From the NCBI GenBank assembly GCA_022393335.1, contig JAJEKB010021880.1, positions 1,686,406 to 1,750,405 of the forward strand: a stretch of 64,000 nucleotides of DNA, read 5' to 3'. The notes beneath the pieces were generated by a model. The model did no database searches and was not told the DNA's origin. It was given only the letters and a program-made list of their open reading frames with translations. The position numbers were made by a program, and so were the translations under genes. Below are positions 44,872-56,878 of the stretch, one piece after another (positions within the stretch are counted from its first letter, which is position 1; each line of letters starts with the position of its first letter). This DNA comes from Macrotrachela quadricornifera. Lineage: Eukaryota > Rotifera > Eurotatoria > Philodinida > Philodinidae.

Positions 44872-45719
44872 ATAAACTTTTGCAAGTGTGTATATGAAAA
44901 ACCATATGATCTTTAATACAAAAAACAAAATTATATTTGTAAATAGTCTGACTAATGAACTATTTGATAATGTCTCAAAATTAATTAATTAATAATCGTT
45001 TTCTAAATAGATATATCCAATGACCTAATAATACGAAAAATTGTACGAATTAAAAATGTTTGTTGTTCTGAATTGCTCATATTAATACATCAAAAGAGAT
45101 TTGCAAGTAAAATTTATTGAAATTATCTGAAAAATCTCCAATTGCACTATTTTTATTTTTTCAATATCAAATATTTTCAGTAAATATTGTGCAATATCTG
45201 ATTGAAAGTGCATATAAGATTATATTAATTGATAGACTTAATATTCAAGAAAAATTCGAAAGTAAAAGTTTCTAACATCTGAAAACCTCAAAAGAGACGC
45301 TGTAGTCTGATTTTATGTTCCCTGATGGTTCGCATAAATTACACTTTGATGGTAGTTAGAGTTTGCTTTTTCATTCATTAAAAGATCAATATACGAAAAG
45401 TCGATTTTCACTCCTTTAATCTTTGATTCACGTATCCAAATATAGTTCTTATTTACCTGTCATTATTTTCTAATGTAGTTACAATAGAACTCGATGTTCT
45501 TATCATGAATATCATATTTATATTAAACTTACACTATATTTATTTAGAAAAAATAGGGTTTTTACCTTCATCAGGTTGTTGCAAATCTGTTTTTCTAATG
45601 TATTGATTGACTCAGATCTCTATAGCCTAATGATAGGATTTGCACCCACATTCAAACTACAACCATATGCGTATGTTGGTTTATCCTTTCTTATCAGTCT
45701 ATTCTAGCATCAAATTTAA
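44872..45719. other. Copy C segment matching 975-1,250 and 9,549-10,060
   Basis: Uninterrupted version of the DNA that in copy A is split by the 8.3 kb LINE-bearing insertion; the join lies at about 45,200-45,212. No gene seen. Confidence 0.65.
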
Positions 45720-47517
45720 GGCTCCCCCTCCCACCCTAAACTCTATTTTTGCTTCTGATCATCCAATCTTGTTGAAATTTTCAGAGGAGTTGTATCTCAT
45801 ACTAGATAGCTCACAGTAAAAATTTCAGCTCAAAATATTGAGTCTACCAGGTTTTACCTGAGGATTACTGGTCAAAATGGAGGGTCCGGGGTTTTCCAAA
45901 TCCTGCTGCTATCTTAAACGCTAGAAAGCTCGGGTTGGTTTTAAAATATGCCAAAAACCTAGAACTACAACTTAACAGAGCTCGAATTTTAATTTTCGCT
46001 TTCAATTTTTTTTTGTTGAAGTTTATCTTATAGTGTACTAGCGGTAGTACCCGGCGTTGCTCGGGAAATCTCCATACTGGAAACTTATCATGTCAGAAAA
46101 CGACAGAAGATGTATAGAAGGCTTGATTAAGGCCTTTTCATCTATTATTACTACATATCCCGCCGTGCATACACTTATATTCATTTTTAAATCGGATAAT
46201 TCAGCAAATAGAGTGGGAGCGTAACAGTCTTTCTCTTAACTCATGCGTAATTCCATAATTTATACCAATACTCAGTGCAAAAAAAGGGACACTAACAGGT
46301 GGATATTCTAACAATGGCAGCAAATGTCCCGAAGTTTCTGAAAAACTGGCAAAAATTGTAATGTATCATGACTTGTTGTGAAATTTCAGCCCAATCCTCT
46401 CGCCAGTCATCCTGATCCCTTTCGACCATCATCGAGATCTAAGAGTATGCCATGAAGAGTTTGGTACCACCAACTCGTGCGATCTCCAAATGCATAAAAA
46501 ACAGACAGACAAACTTTCTTCTTTATATATATAGATTAGAAACATCCGATTTTCAAATTTAAACCAACGAATCGTCGACAAAAAATGATTAATCTTAGAA
46601 TCTCACAGATTCGCGAAATTTTCGGAAAATTAACACAAAGTTCATTGCGATAGACCTTCAATAAAATATCATCCGGGCGCCACCTCCCTACTCCTATTAA
46701 TGCTAACCGAACTCTTTAAAGCTGCCTCTGAACTCAAAGTAGCACTATGGAAAGTTTGAGAATGTTAGCTAATACAGCACTATCTGGGTGAGACCTCACC
46801 CACACCCACACACCCCTCACCCACACCCTCGGTGGGTGACCACGCCATGACCTTTGTCTGGATCTGGGGAGGCACCATGGGAAATTTGGTGACGCTAGCT
46901 TTTACCGGGATGGAGTTATAAGCGAACAAACAAACAAACTTTCTTCTTTATATATATAGATGATAATGATAGGGCATGCACTGTGATACATTTGAATGTT
47001 ATGAGACACTGAACATAAAATCTAAAATTTTGGCTCTGTTAAGTTGTAGAGCTAATCAATCCCTTCATTTTGAAACCAACCCGAGCTCTGTAGCTTTTAA
47101 AATGGTGAAAGGATTTGGGAAATACGAAAGTATTAAAAGAAAAACGAATTTGAGAAAAACGTGAAAGAAGTTTGAAAAGCCTAGATTAGGGGAGGTTCCG
47201 AAAAACCGATGTTTTGTCGTGAAAACTCATCCGAAAACTAATAAACTATAGTGCGTTCGATAGCTGAGACTTTGCTCTATCTAGTGCGCTACAAATCAAA
47301 AGATCGAAAGAATTTTACGAAAATTTACATTTCGAAGTTTCCGAGGGACCTTGAGAAGTCTAGATTAGGAGGTTTTTGAAAAATCGATTTTTTTTCTCGT
47401 GAAAATTTATCATACAACCAATAAACCATAGTGCGTTCGATAGCAGGGACTTTGCTCTATCTAAAGCGCTATAAATCAAAAGATCGAAAATTTTCATATA
47501 TTAGGGTGGGGGGAGCC
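45720..47517. mobile_element. 1.8 kb TTAA-flanked foldback element
   Basis: Left end GGCTCCCCCTCCCACCCTAA and, inverted, GGCTCCCCCCACCCTAATAT. TTAA on both sides (45,716-45,719 and 47,518-47,521). Copy A is uninterrupted near 10,060-10,075. Inner arms are inverse copies (AACCCGAGCT and AAGTTGTAG wording near 45,930 and 47,040). The right part carries a 183 bp direct repeat (AGTGCGTTCGATAGC at 47,251 and 47,431). The interior is interrupted by other repeats at about 46,033-46,962. Confidence 0.8.
46033..46540. mobile_element. Nested LINE-derived or SINE-like fragment
   Basis: Begins near ACTAGCGGTAGTACCCGGCG and ends CAAACTTTCTTCTTTATATA then TATAGATTAG. Such CCCGGCGTTGC starts and TATATATAG tails are seen in short 3'-end copies of RTE-type LINEs in many animals. 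A second tail of the same kind ends at about 46,962 (AACTTTCTTCTTTATATATA). No open reverse transcriptase frame. Confidence 0.5.
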
Positions 47518-48651
47518 TTAAGAGGCTACCGGTCTTACCATGGATAAAAACTAATATTTTCAAAGAATCTTATAAGAAATGAGAGGCAATCTATACTTTG
47601 GCTTTGTTAGCCTTGTAGCCCATGGTAACACAAGATATTTCTTAGGTTTTCAAGCTTCATATAGTATTAGTGTTATAGACATCGTCGTTATCAGCTTTGT
47701 GGAGGTACATAAGAAAAGATACAATATCCTAGTTCGTTAGTTAACTTGATTTCATTGTTCTGCTTACCAAAAGCTCACTCCTATCGAGTTAATGACTCTA
47801 CATATTATTTATAGATATGGTATACGAAAATTTACTGCAAACTCAACAGTACTAACGCGTCTGATACAGGCGACTCATTTTCTACTAATTTAGGAATATT
47901 ATCATCTACACACCGAAAAATCAAATTTTTGTCTTTTCCCTTTTGTTCACAATACATTATTTCGATATCTTTTAAGAGGTAGAATTACTGAAAAGGAACA
48001 GTGTTTTTTTCTCATGAGGTACAGGACACGGAGACATTGTGATGTGTGAGATGCAAGTCTTGCCTAGCTCTATAGCATCGTATTATTCATGTCATAGAGT
48101 ATAAATTGACAAGACTATAATGTCAACTGCCGCAACTTTCTTGAAAAATCCTCAAAATTCATGTCTCTTGTTTCTACACGATCTTTCGTTTCGTTAAATT
48201 TGTTATTGAAATAGACTAAAAAGAAAGAGCAGACGATTAATGGAGCAGATAAAACCTTAATTGTTATATTTTCCAACATGGAGTATTACCATATTAATTT
48301 TTACCGGATTTTACTCTAATCTATTATCTCATTTTGCAAGACATTTCTTCCTTAGAAAATGAACATCGTTGTTCTAACTATTTTCATCATATTCAAGAAT
48401 CACAGATCATGACGACATAAGAACATCATTTTTCACCGTTTTAAATGATTTACAGTACTGTTTCTCGAGTCCGAATAAGATTTTTCATAATCAAACATAT
48501 CAACACTGATATTCTGATATTAAATTCAATGGATTATAATTGAAATTAGAAATTCTATGGACACTTCAGATTGATTCTTCTCATTCATTTTCAGTATTGA
48601 TATGAAAATCATGAGAATAAAAATCATCGAATTTCTTTCGATAATAATTTT
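47518..48651. other. Copy C segment, partly matching 10,080-10,620
   Basis: 47,520-48,110 matches copy A; 48,110-48,650 does not match 10,800-11,190. AT-rich, no protein-like frame. Confidence 0.5.
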
Positions 48652-49315
48652 CAGTAGTGTAGAACTCGTTAATTCGTTTCGACTATTGAAACTTTACTCA
48701 AGTTTTGAACTTTTAATAGTCAAGTACTCGAGTTTTCGACTATTCAGCTATTCAAAATTTTTATACTCCAGTACTAAGAGAATTTGTCCACCTTCAAGAA
48801 AGGTTACGCTCTCACAATCATGTAAATCCGTGGAATTTGCTTCTTCTCTCTCAGAAAACTTGTGCGCACGTCACTATCAGGCCGTGTCGAGTTACCCAGC
48901 ATGTCAGAGAGTAGTCTTCTAAGCCCATTTGTGTTCAATGAGGTTCTGCGTCTCTTGAGACCTCTTTAGCCCTCACCCACCTCAACGCTGGGAGGTTTGA
49001 CAGATCCTCTCGCAAAACCTTCCACCGTCAGCCACAGTCCCACTCGCAGCCCGCCAAGTTAGTACGCCTCAAAACGGCTGCCTCTCACCTTGCTCCAGTC
49101 CTGTGAGGTTTCACACTAACTCCCTCAATGGACTCCTCTCATTCTCACCTGATGCTGCGTGGTTTTGCCTACTGCTCTCTCAAAACTATCAATAGTTGAA
49201 TAGTCGAGTAGTCGAAAATTTGAATACTCAAGTATTAGTCTTAATAGTCGAATAATTGAATACTTGGGTATTCGAGTATTAAATTTTTTAATACTCAAGT
49301 AGAGTCTTCGAGTCC
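48652..49315. mobile_element. Terminal-repeat element rich in CTCGAG motifs (copy C, longest version)
   Basis: Left end CAGTAGTGTAGAACTCG; the right end is near TCGAGTCCTAGATG. It shares AAAGGTTACGCTCTCACAAT and AGTTACCCAGCATGTCAGAG with copies A and B. It has an additional GC-rich stretch (49,000-49,180) absent from the other two, so A and B carry internal deletions or C an extra piece. No coding frame of note. Confidence 0.5.
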
Positions 49316-49957
49316 TAGATGTATGTAAGAAAAATGCAAACAATAGAGATGAATTTTGTATTGTCATCTCGTCCATTTGCAAGAATGATAATATAAACAA
49401 ACTTGATACTACAGTTTTGATGTTGACGATAATTATTAGTATGAATAAATATCAAGCGAACAGCATACATTATGGATAATATAGTGATAGAAGTAGTTAT
49501 CGTTAGAATATTGTTTGGAAATGATTGTAGTTGAAGAGGTACGGTAGGATGCACGGCTTGTGAATCTAAATGAAAACGCACAACTAAATAAAAGTATGAA
49601 AAGCATAGATTTTTATGTCTCTTCTACTGCAGTGAGCACTGATGCATGATAAATAGAGAAGGATATGCATGTTACCTACCTTTCATCAAAAAATCAATAG
49701 ACAAACGATGATAAGGTAAGACATTATGTTTTCGATTCTTTTTCGTCCTGTACATGATAAATGTTACATTGTAATTAACATGCGAAAGAAAAAGAACGAA
49801 TAAAATGCATAAATATCAAAGAGAGCAATCTATAGTAGTCGTTTTTCTCTGATATTCTAAGCATAATGATTGTTAAATTGTCATTTTATTTTCATGTACA
49901 AGTAACATTCGTTGCTATGATTCGTTTTGATTCTCACATTACTTCGTTCTATTCATT
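49316..49957. other. Copy C segment matching 11,739-12,380
   Basis: Holds the third version of the 88-codon minus-strand frame (49,315-49,581). No other feature. Confidence 0.5.
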
Positions 49958-50180
49958 TTAAGAACAATTGTTAGATAAATCGTCAGTATATGTGACACTA
50001 TAGTCATTTCGATCTAAATGAATCTTGTATATTTTATGATTTTCAAAAGCTAAATTATCAATCTCAAATTTGAACAATATTCTATATTGATTAAAAATTT
50101 TATCCAAGAAAAATCCCATGTCAACTTTGTAAAAGAACGACGAGTCGGTCATTAGCATCGCCCTGGAACGCCATTTATGT
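49958..50180 (-). other. Unrecognised protein-like frame (copy C)
   Basis: The minus-strand frame reads KWRSRAMLMTDSSFFYKVDM, then FFLDKIFNQYRILF, then YSVTYTDDLSNNCS and stop. The mixed, non-repetitive composition looks like real protein. An in-frame stop lies a few codons upstream (near 50,200), and no acceptor or upstream exon was identified. The copy A version is frameshifted. Probably an old gene remnant. Confidence 0.35.
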
Positions 50181-50982
50181 CTATCTGACCCCGAATTCTA
50201 GCAATTTGAATGAATTCATCTAAAAACTATTCTACAATATGATGTTTCAAGAGTTCGGTAGGAAAGTTAATTCGTAAAACTTCATTATTTATCCAATTTA
50301 ATCCTAAATATATAGAACATCGTTCTCTAACATCGAACAATAATAAAAATAACAAGAGTTAATTTTAAGAGCATGATTATTATTGAATCAACGTATTTCC
50401 TTTTCAAATTCTGTGTTTGTATGCAATATTTTCAAGTTAATATCTCTAAATATATGGCACTAGCAATGATCGTATAATTTATTTTAATAAAGTCACTACA
50501 TGTACATTCCTCAACTCAAATTCATTGATCCTTTATATTCAAAATGTAAATGAAACTATGATCGACTAATTACACAAAATGATCTATTCGGAGAAATTAT
50601 TCTCTAATCGCATGATTAAATATATTTCTATTAATATTCTTCTGCAATGAAATATCATTATTTGTAGATCGATAAGGCATACTATCTACAATAATTGATA
50701 TGCGTGTTTTCAACTTACTCTATTCTATTGATTTTTCTTGTTTAAATAATCTTTGCATAAGCTTAAGTATATTCTGTTTATTTTTAGTTTTCTTTTCGCA
50801 ATATTAGACTTAGCAAGAGGACTATTATGTCAACTCTTGAATTCTGTCAATTCCACTATATCTTTTAAGAGAAGGATGTCTTCATCTCTACTATCGAGAA
50901 TGCTTTGGAATTCAAGGACTTCTAGAAATTTTAGAAATTTTCTTGAATTGCCAATTTTTGGATCGCAGTCACTACTGCATTG
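50181..50982. other. No gene seen
   Basis: The match to copy A ends near 50,503; the remainder to 50,982 is unique to copy C. The plus-strand frame at 50,753-50,995 is not protein-like. Confidence 0.4.
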
Positions 50983-51044
50983 TTCAGCATTATGATAAAC
51001 ATTAATATTCAGATAATAGTTAGACACATTCAAAAATTATTCAT
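50983..51044 (-). pseudogene. Remnant of the cysteine-rich secreted protein gene (copy C)
   Basis: On the minus strand the start codon and signal-peptide region of the gene at 33,269-33,565 are recognisable (MNNF, then MC.TIIW, MFIIM), but two TGA stops interrupt them. The homology ends at about 50,983, so the entire cysteine-rich part is gone. The upstream flank is still well conserved. Confidence 0.7.
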
Positions 51045-51145
51045 TTTAAAAATAGATGGAAAGGCTTTGATTTCTTTCCTTATATTGCTTTTTTCTCGAG
51101 TTAGATAAATGATTGATATAAATATTATAACAAAAAATCTATATA

Positions 51146-51876
51146 CAGTAGTTTGCAAAAAAACTTGGCCAAAAACTGATCATGGTGTCAGGGACCTTAC
51201 ACGCTCATCTTTAGGCTTTTTGAAGCGACTCTTTTATGGTTAGTTTGCTGCTGTCTTAGACAAAATACTAACATAAAAAGAATTGGTAATGTGTATTCTG
51301 GATAACGTTTCTCCTATCTATATCTTCGATGAAGACTGTGTCAAAAGCGAAAATTTTCTCTATTGCAATTTTGGAACAGCGGCAAACAATCCGCTCATTC
51401 TGTTCACTGTAAAACAAACATTCCATCGTTGACTGTTAAGTGCAATATCAACAAGTTTAAAAAAACAAAGTCTCTTGAACATTGGAATAAGAAGACTCAA
51501 AAATTTTCGAAAAATTCAGAATTAGGGTAAAAATCAACCACCCTTTTAGTTCCTTGGAAAATTAAGGAAGATGCTTAAAACTAGCGCTCACCATGAGAAA
51601 AGCTCATTAAACATCATTTCAGTAAGTATGGATTTAGATAATCGGAAAAAACCGAAAAATGAAGCCTTGAAAAAGTGTAATTGTTTTTTCGGCTTCGAAT
51701 TTTTATAATTCCATCCTGTATTTTTTCCTGTGAAGATTAATGGAAAAAATATTCAAAAATATCATCAAGTAGTGTTTTTTATGGGCTATCGAACCATACT
51801 AAAACTAACAAAAGAGAACGTTGCCTGTCGGAGCAGTAGTGAAAACAAAGTGGCCAAGTTTTTTTGAAAACTACTG
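51146..51876. mobile_element. 731 bp Tc1/mariner-like miniature element
   Basis: Terminal inverted repeats of 26 bp with one mismatch (CAGTAGTTTGCAAAAAAACT, then TGGCCA). TA on both sides (51,144-51,145 and 51,877-51,878). Copy B at 33,660-33,680 has the uninterrupted CTATATATATATAATGTTC. No transposase frame, so non-autonomous. Confidence 0.88.
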
Positions 51877-52566
51877 TATGTAATGTTCATTATCTGTCGG
51901 TCTGTTCTCCTGTACTGGATTAAAGGTTAGATAAGGCTATAGGAAAATGCCTGAGGGCTGTGTTATGGGGGTGCCCACAAGCCCTTGAGGACTGTACTAT
52001 GGAGGCACCCATAGATCCTAAAAAAGTGTATGATAGGGTACCGATAAATCTTGAAGAGAGTAAGGTAATAAGGGATAAGGCTATGCACGGGACACGGAAG
52101 ATAAAACCATAAGACCGAAGGTTAGATGGACTATAAAAATATGTGCGATATAAGAGTGTGAAGCTGTGGGACTATCTATATACATAAGGTTGACTATTTG
52201 TATGGTTTCATTGTGTGAAAGACTAAAGTTTTGACGCCATACATTGAAGAAGAAAGAAATCGCCGTGCAGTATGCACGAGCTCTCGCTAGTATACTTATA
52301 TTTGTCAAGGGTTTATAACAGCAAAAAATATTTCTTCATCTATTTAATATGTATATTTTGTAATTTGATATGACAGATTTATACAATATTATATGAATAT
52401 TTAGATAGCTATTCAGTGATTGATATTTAATGTGAAAATCGCTGAATATCGATATAAAATTGATTACAAAAAAATAATTTATATGGAATAAAGATGGAGA
52501 CAGAAAGAACAAAAATGATATTATTTAATATTTAGTATATGGAAAGTATTTTTCTCAATAAACTGA
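51877..52566. other. End of copy C segment
   Basis: Matches 33,680-33,921 and 34,673-35,060. Ends at 52,566, exactly where the truncated membrane-protein gene begins. Confidence 0.6.
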
Positions 52567-54111
52567 CACCAAGCGAACTAAAACAATAATATAAAATAAA
52601 ACGTTTTTACTCACACGAACGACTATTTAACAAATAAAAAAAAAGGCAAGAATAACAATGATTAACTACATTCAGTTAAGACAGTCTCCTATATTATCAG
52701 TTTGAATAGTTTAATTCTTTTCAATGTTACTTGTTTTTTGATAATCAATATGATAGATAGAAATCATTGTTGAGTCAAAAATTTTAATAAAAGGATAAAA
52801 CACTTTGACAAAAAGTGAAGACAACTATTAAATCGAAATGATTTTGAAAATACCAAAACATAATTTTATTTCGTTGTATCTGTAAAAATAGACATAAACT
52901 CAACTACAAAAGAACAATAAAGTATCCTCAAATTTTTTTAATTTTTCGATTTTTTTTCTATCGTTTTATCTTATCATCACGCCTATTTTAGCTTTATAAT
53001 ATTGAATTATTTACTAGGTAGTATTATGACTAGTACATGTTTTCTTTCTGTTATTTCAGTGACATCAACATGCATGCCACGCGTTATCATCTATTTTTCC
53101 ATTTCTCTATTCTTCTCTCATGTTGATTGATTTCTTCTATCATGTATGTGTAATCTTTCTTTTCCTCTGATGTTCGTTCATCATAAACGTGTAGTCTTTT
53201 TCTTGTCTTCATCACCACATGTTCTTTCCTTATATCGATTATGACTGACAGAATTTTTCCTTATTTGATGCTTTGTTCATCCGATGGTATTTCTCAGTTT
53301 GGAAGCTGCAATAGACACAAGTGACAATTGAAAAACATTGACTTTAAAAACAGAAAAAGACATGGAACCAAACGAGCTTTTGTTGATTCATATCTATGAA
53401 TGGATGGAATCTGTTTGATACCATTTTAGATGATATAGGAGTATTTTGATCACCAGAAAACTAGAACCAATGCTGTTCTGTTTTATACGTTGTGATCTTA
53501 TTTTATTGAAGAATATTGTTTAAAAAAATTTTGAGAGATGGTAAAAAACAAGTACCTTTTATTCATATGATACATTTAGAAAATGATAAATAGAATTTAG
53601 TCGATCAAAATTTATTAAAACAGAAATGAAATTGTATGATAGATTTTTCTCAAGATTATTAAATGAAAAAAGGCTGAAAAAATAACATACCACACGCAAT
53701 CCTGTTTTATAATATTTATAAGCAGCGATTACTCCGAAACCGTAGTAAATAATTGATAAAATAGGTATACTATAGTCTGGTTGTCCATTCGAATTTTTTG
53801 TATGATTCACGATTGTAACATTTGTATTGATGAAACAAAGACCCTATAACATACATGTTTTATATCAAATTAATAAAAAATAAGAATATTTATCTTGAGA
53901 GATTAAGTATCGTTCAACTGCAGCTTTTTTAATCTCAATTCATACTCTCAAAAACATTCAAAAAAAATCTAATCTTTTTCAAAAATAATAAATAAAAACT
54001 TACTATAGAAATGGCAAGTATAATCAATAGAGCTCTTCGAGTTCGTTGTACTTGATGATCTTGATTCAACGGTATTTGTCTGTTAACAGGAATAAAATTT
54101 CCCGGTATCAT
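52567..54111 (-). pseudogene. Four-helix membrane protein gene, 3'-truncated copy
   Basis: Exon 1 (54,004-54,111) starts MIPGNFIPVNRQIPLNQ at an ATG and holds the first membrane helix (ALLIILAISI). A GTAAGT donor follows. Exon 2 (53,691-53,843, 51 codons, GLCFINTNVTIV...KTGLRV) completes helix 1 and adds helix 2 (PILSIIYYGFGVIAAYKYY). Exon 3 starts at 52,577 after GTTTTAG but resembles the intact copy (60,697-60,945) for only about a dozen bases. At 52,567 the sequence switches to the duplicated-segment DNA and would give a short foreign tail ending in a stop. So helices 3 and 4 are lost. The break coincides with the edge of copy C. Confidence 0.7.
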
Positions 54112-55153
54112 ACCTACTTTTTCGGTTCCCGACCGGTATTGTATTTCAATGATATGCAATTATGTTTATCTTTTGAATAAATATGCGAAAACGTGTAGAG
54201 AAACAAAGTAACAATAAAAAAAAATAACGGAGAAAAACAAACGAGAGAAAGAATTATGAAGAAGCAATACAATGCCCCTTCACGACGGCCGAATTATATA
54301 TAGAACAGAAAAAAAAAATTATTCCATTAACGATGTTAAGGGAACGAGAGACACAGAAATGGAAAAAAAAATGTGGGTGTATAATCGGAAAACTAACTCT
54401 AAGTAAGATTCTAATATGTTAACATTTGACCTTAATGAAAGATAATAAAATATATTTAGAATTTTGATAAGATTAAAAATTAAATTTAATCTTAAAATAT
54501 TATTTTTTTTTTTGATTTTCATCTGAATTATTACATTTTATTCATATAATAAACATAATTGCCACCATAGACTTTGTTCATATATTCTATTTATCAAGAT
54601 TAATAAAAAACACTCAAATATTTTAATATCAATGTAATGACGATTCATCAATAAAATATTATTTTCTGTTTTATATTTATATAAATGAACAAGCTATGTA
54701 AAGAAAAAAAGACATAATATCATTACTATAAATCTCTGACAATTATTGTCTCTTATCGTTTACATTTAATCCGAGTTATCTTTTAATATCACATTCTCTA
54801 CAAAAAATGCCACTTTTAAATACATTTATTAATGATAGATCTATATATCGAAGTTTAATACGATGTGCACTTCTGTTCATTCACTTTATTTTAATTCTTA
54901 TGTGATTCTTTATCTAATACATACAGTACCAATCGATAGAAGAACGAACGCGTTATACAATAGGATACTTTTCATCGCAAACACGTATTGGAAAAGATCT
55001 GAATTCAAACAAGCAGTCATAATATACGCTACTGTAAAATGGGTTTTATTGATTGTCAACATGATGAAAATTTTACCAAATCATATGCATGTTTTACAAA
55101 GTAAATATATGCGCTGATAATGTAATTTGAATTGATCAAGTAACAGTATATCT
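54112..55153. other. Intergenic, no gene called
   Basis: 5' flank of the truncated membrane-protein gene and 3' flank of the Arf-like gene. A plus-strand frame at 54,863-55,117 lacks any recognisable domain and has AT-driven composition. Confidence 0.4.
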
Positions 55154-55874
55154 TCAATATTGGACAAATTTAGTAAAAAATGATTTTACATTGATCGAAT
55201 ATAACATGGATAAAACATCGTCTTTCATTACTTTCGTATCATTAACAGTTTCTGTTAATGGTTGCAAAATTTGATTATTTTTGTCTACCGATGCATTTGC
55301 CAACCATTCAAATCCTTCATAAAGACCTTCGCCATTTGTAGCTATTGTCGGTTGTATATGCCATTTTGTATCACTATTTATTTTATTTAAAGCAAGTTTA
55401 TCGCGTAATTCATCAATTGACATTGCATTTGGTAGATCTTGTTTATTAGCCAAGATAAGAACGGGTTTATTTCGAAGTTCGTCTTCATTAATCATGATAT
55501 GTAAATGTTCACATGCTTCACTTACACGATCTCGATCATTTGAATCGACCACGAAAATTATGCCTGTAGTATTTTGATAATAGTGTCGCCATAGAGCTCG
55601 AATTTTATCGCGACCACCAACGTCCCACGTGATTATGGAAATATTTTTATATTCAACTTTTTCAACATTGAAACCAATCGTTGGAATAGTTGTCACGACA
55701 TCGCCTAGTTTCATCTTGTAAAGAATCGTAGTTTTACCTGAATAATCATATGAAATCAATACTCAGTAACAGAAACATGAAAATAATCTTACCAGCTGCA
55801 TCGAGACCTAACATAAGTACACGAATCTCATTTTTATGAAAGTAGGATGCAAGCTTTTTGAATGATGAACCCAT
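55154..55874 (-). CDS. ADP-ribosylation factor (Arf) family small GTPase, 221 aa
   Basis: Two exons: 55,793-55,874 (27 codons plus one base) and 55,154-55,737, separated by a 55 bp intron (GTAAGATT...TTCAG) that splits the P-loop glycine codon. The protein starts [12 protein letters not shown], with Gly2 available for N-myristoylation and an amphipathic N-terminal helix. The GTPase motifs are complete: GLDAAGKTT (P-loop), IPTIGFNVE (switch I), [16 protein letters not shown] (switch II), [10 protein letters not shown], and [15 protein letters not shown]. Arf proteins recruit coat proteins and lipid enzymes to Golgi and endosomal membranes. The C-terminus is about 40 residues longer than the usual 181, ending [11 protein letters not shown], and the base-recognition motif reads IATNGEG instead of CATSGDG, so this may be a divergent paralog. 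It is divergent to the zinc-finger gene about 1 kb away. Confidence 0.92.
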
Positions 55875-56878
55875 TTGTATGTATGATTTTGATTCTTTTT
55901 TTTATGCTTCTAGATGCACTGCACTATGTATTTAAATATATATATGTGTTCTTTACAATTCAATGATTCATTAGCTACCTACGTATGTTGTTTTTTGCCA
56001 CATTGCATGTAGATGTGGCAAAAATTGCACAATTGCTATGCAATATTTTCTTTTTTTTTCATTCTGCGATACTTTCTATTTCCATAACGTTTTAACAATG
56101 ATGTTTACGAGTATTGATGCATCACATGTTGTGTTCTATTGCAATGTAGTAAAAGCTCTCTTATGTTTTTCCAGATGTTCAATTGCATGAATTTTTGTAG
56201 TTTTCACTAATGGAATTTTCTTTTTGCTAGTGTGTGAAAGTGAGAGTGATGATAAAAACAGGATCATTACCTTCATCCTGCTGTAAACATTAGTAGATGA
56301 CAACAAAAAAACAAACTATTGATGAAATTGATTCTCTTTTCTTGTTTACTTTCATCAGCATCATTTTCAAGTTTATATTTAAGTAAAGAAGAAAAGAAAA
56401 AAAAATGCAACAACAGTAAACACATACAGCATTACCACATACTGTGCCAGAAAATATGGCCTTCATCTATGCATTACTTCTTAAGAAAATTGCCTCCCGG
56501 GTTTGTTAAATGCAACGAAAAATAAAAGTCATCAACTGACTGTAAAAAAAACAAAAATATATATTTGATGTTATTCACATACATCAAACAGAATTGATTC
56601 TCTCAATCTATACGAGGTAAAACAACATAATATTAATCAGATCGATCATTATCGAAATTTTATCATAAGCAAAATATTTTTTCTCATAATATTTTATATT
56701 CATCTTTTTCATTTTTTAAAATGTTATTGATCTTACTGAAATCGACTTATACTAGTAGAATATGACTGATCTGCTTCTTCCATATTTTCTTTTTATTCAT
56801 TCATACCCTCAATAAAGAGAAAAAAGAGTCTCTATCGTTTAACAAATGATATGATCCATATTCTTTTGTAGATTAAAT
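55875..56878. promoter_or_regulatory. Shared upstream region of two divergent genes
   Basis: About 1 kb between the start codons of the Arf-like gene (minus) and the zinc-finger gene (plus), so both promoters should lie here. No defined element is recognisable. A 68-codon plus-strand frame at 56,319-56,525 begins with a hydrophobic stretch (LILFSCLLSSASFSSLYL) but lacks further support. Confidence 0.4.

Noticed and set aside
54863..55117. 84-codon plus-strand frame downstream of the Arf-like gene
   Set aside because: No motif, no conserved copy and no splice-site support.
56319..56525. 68-codon frame with a signal-peptide-like start between the Arf and zinc-finger genes
   Set aside because: The rest is low-complexity lysine-rich sequence without a family, in what is most likely a shared promoter region.
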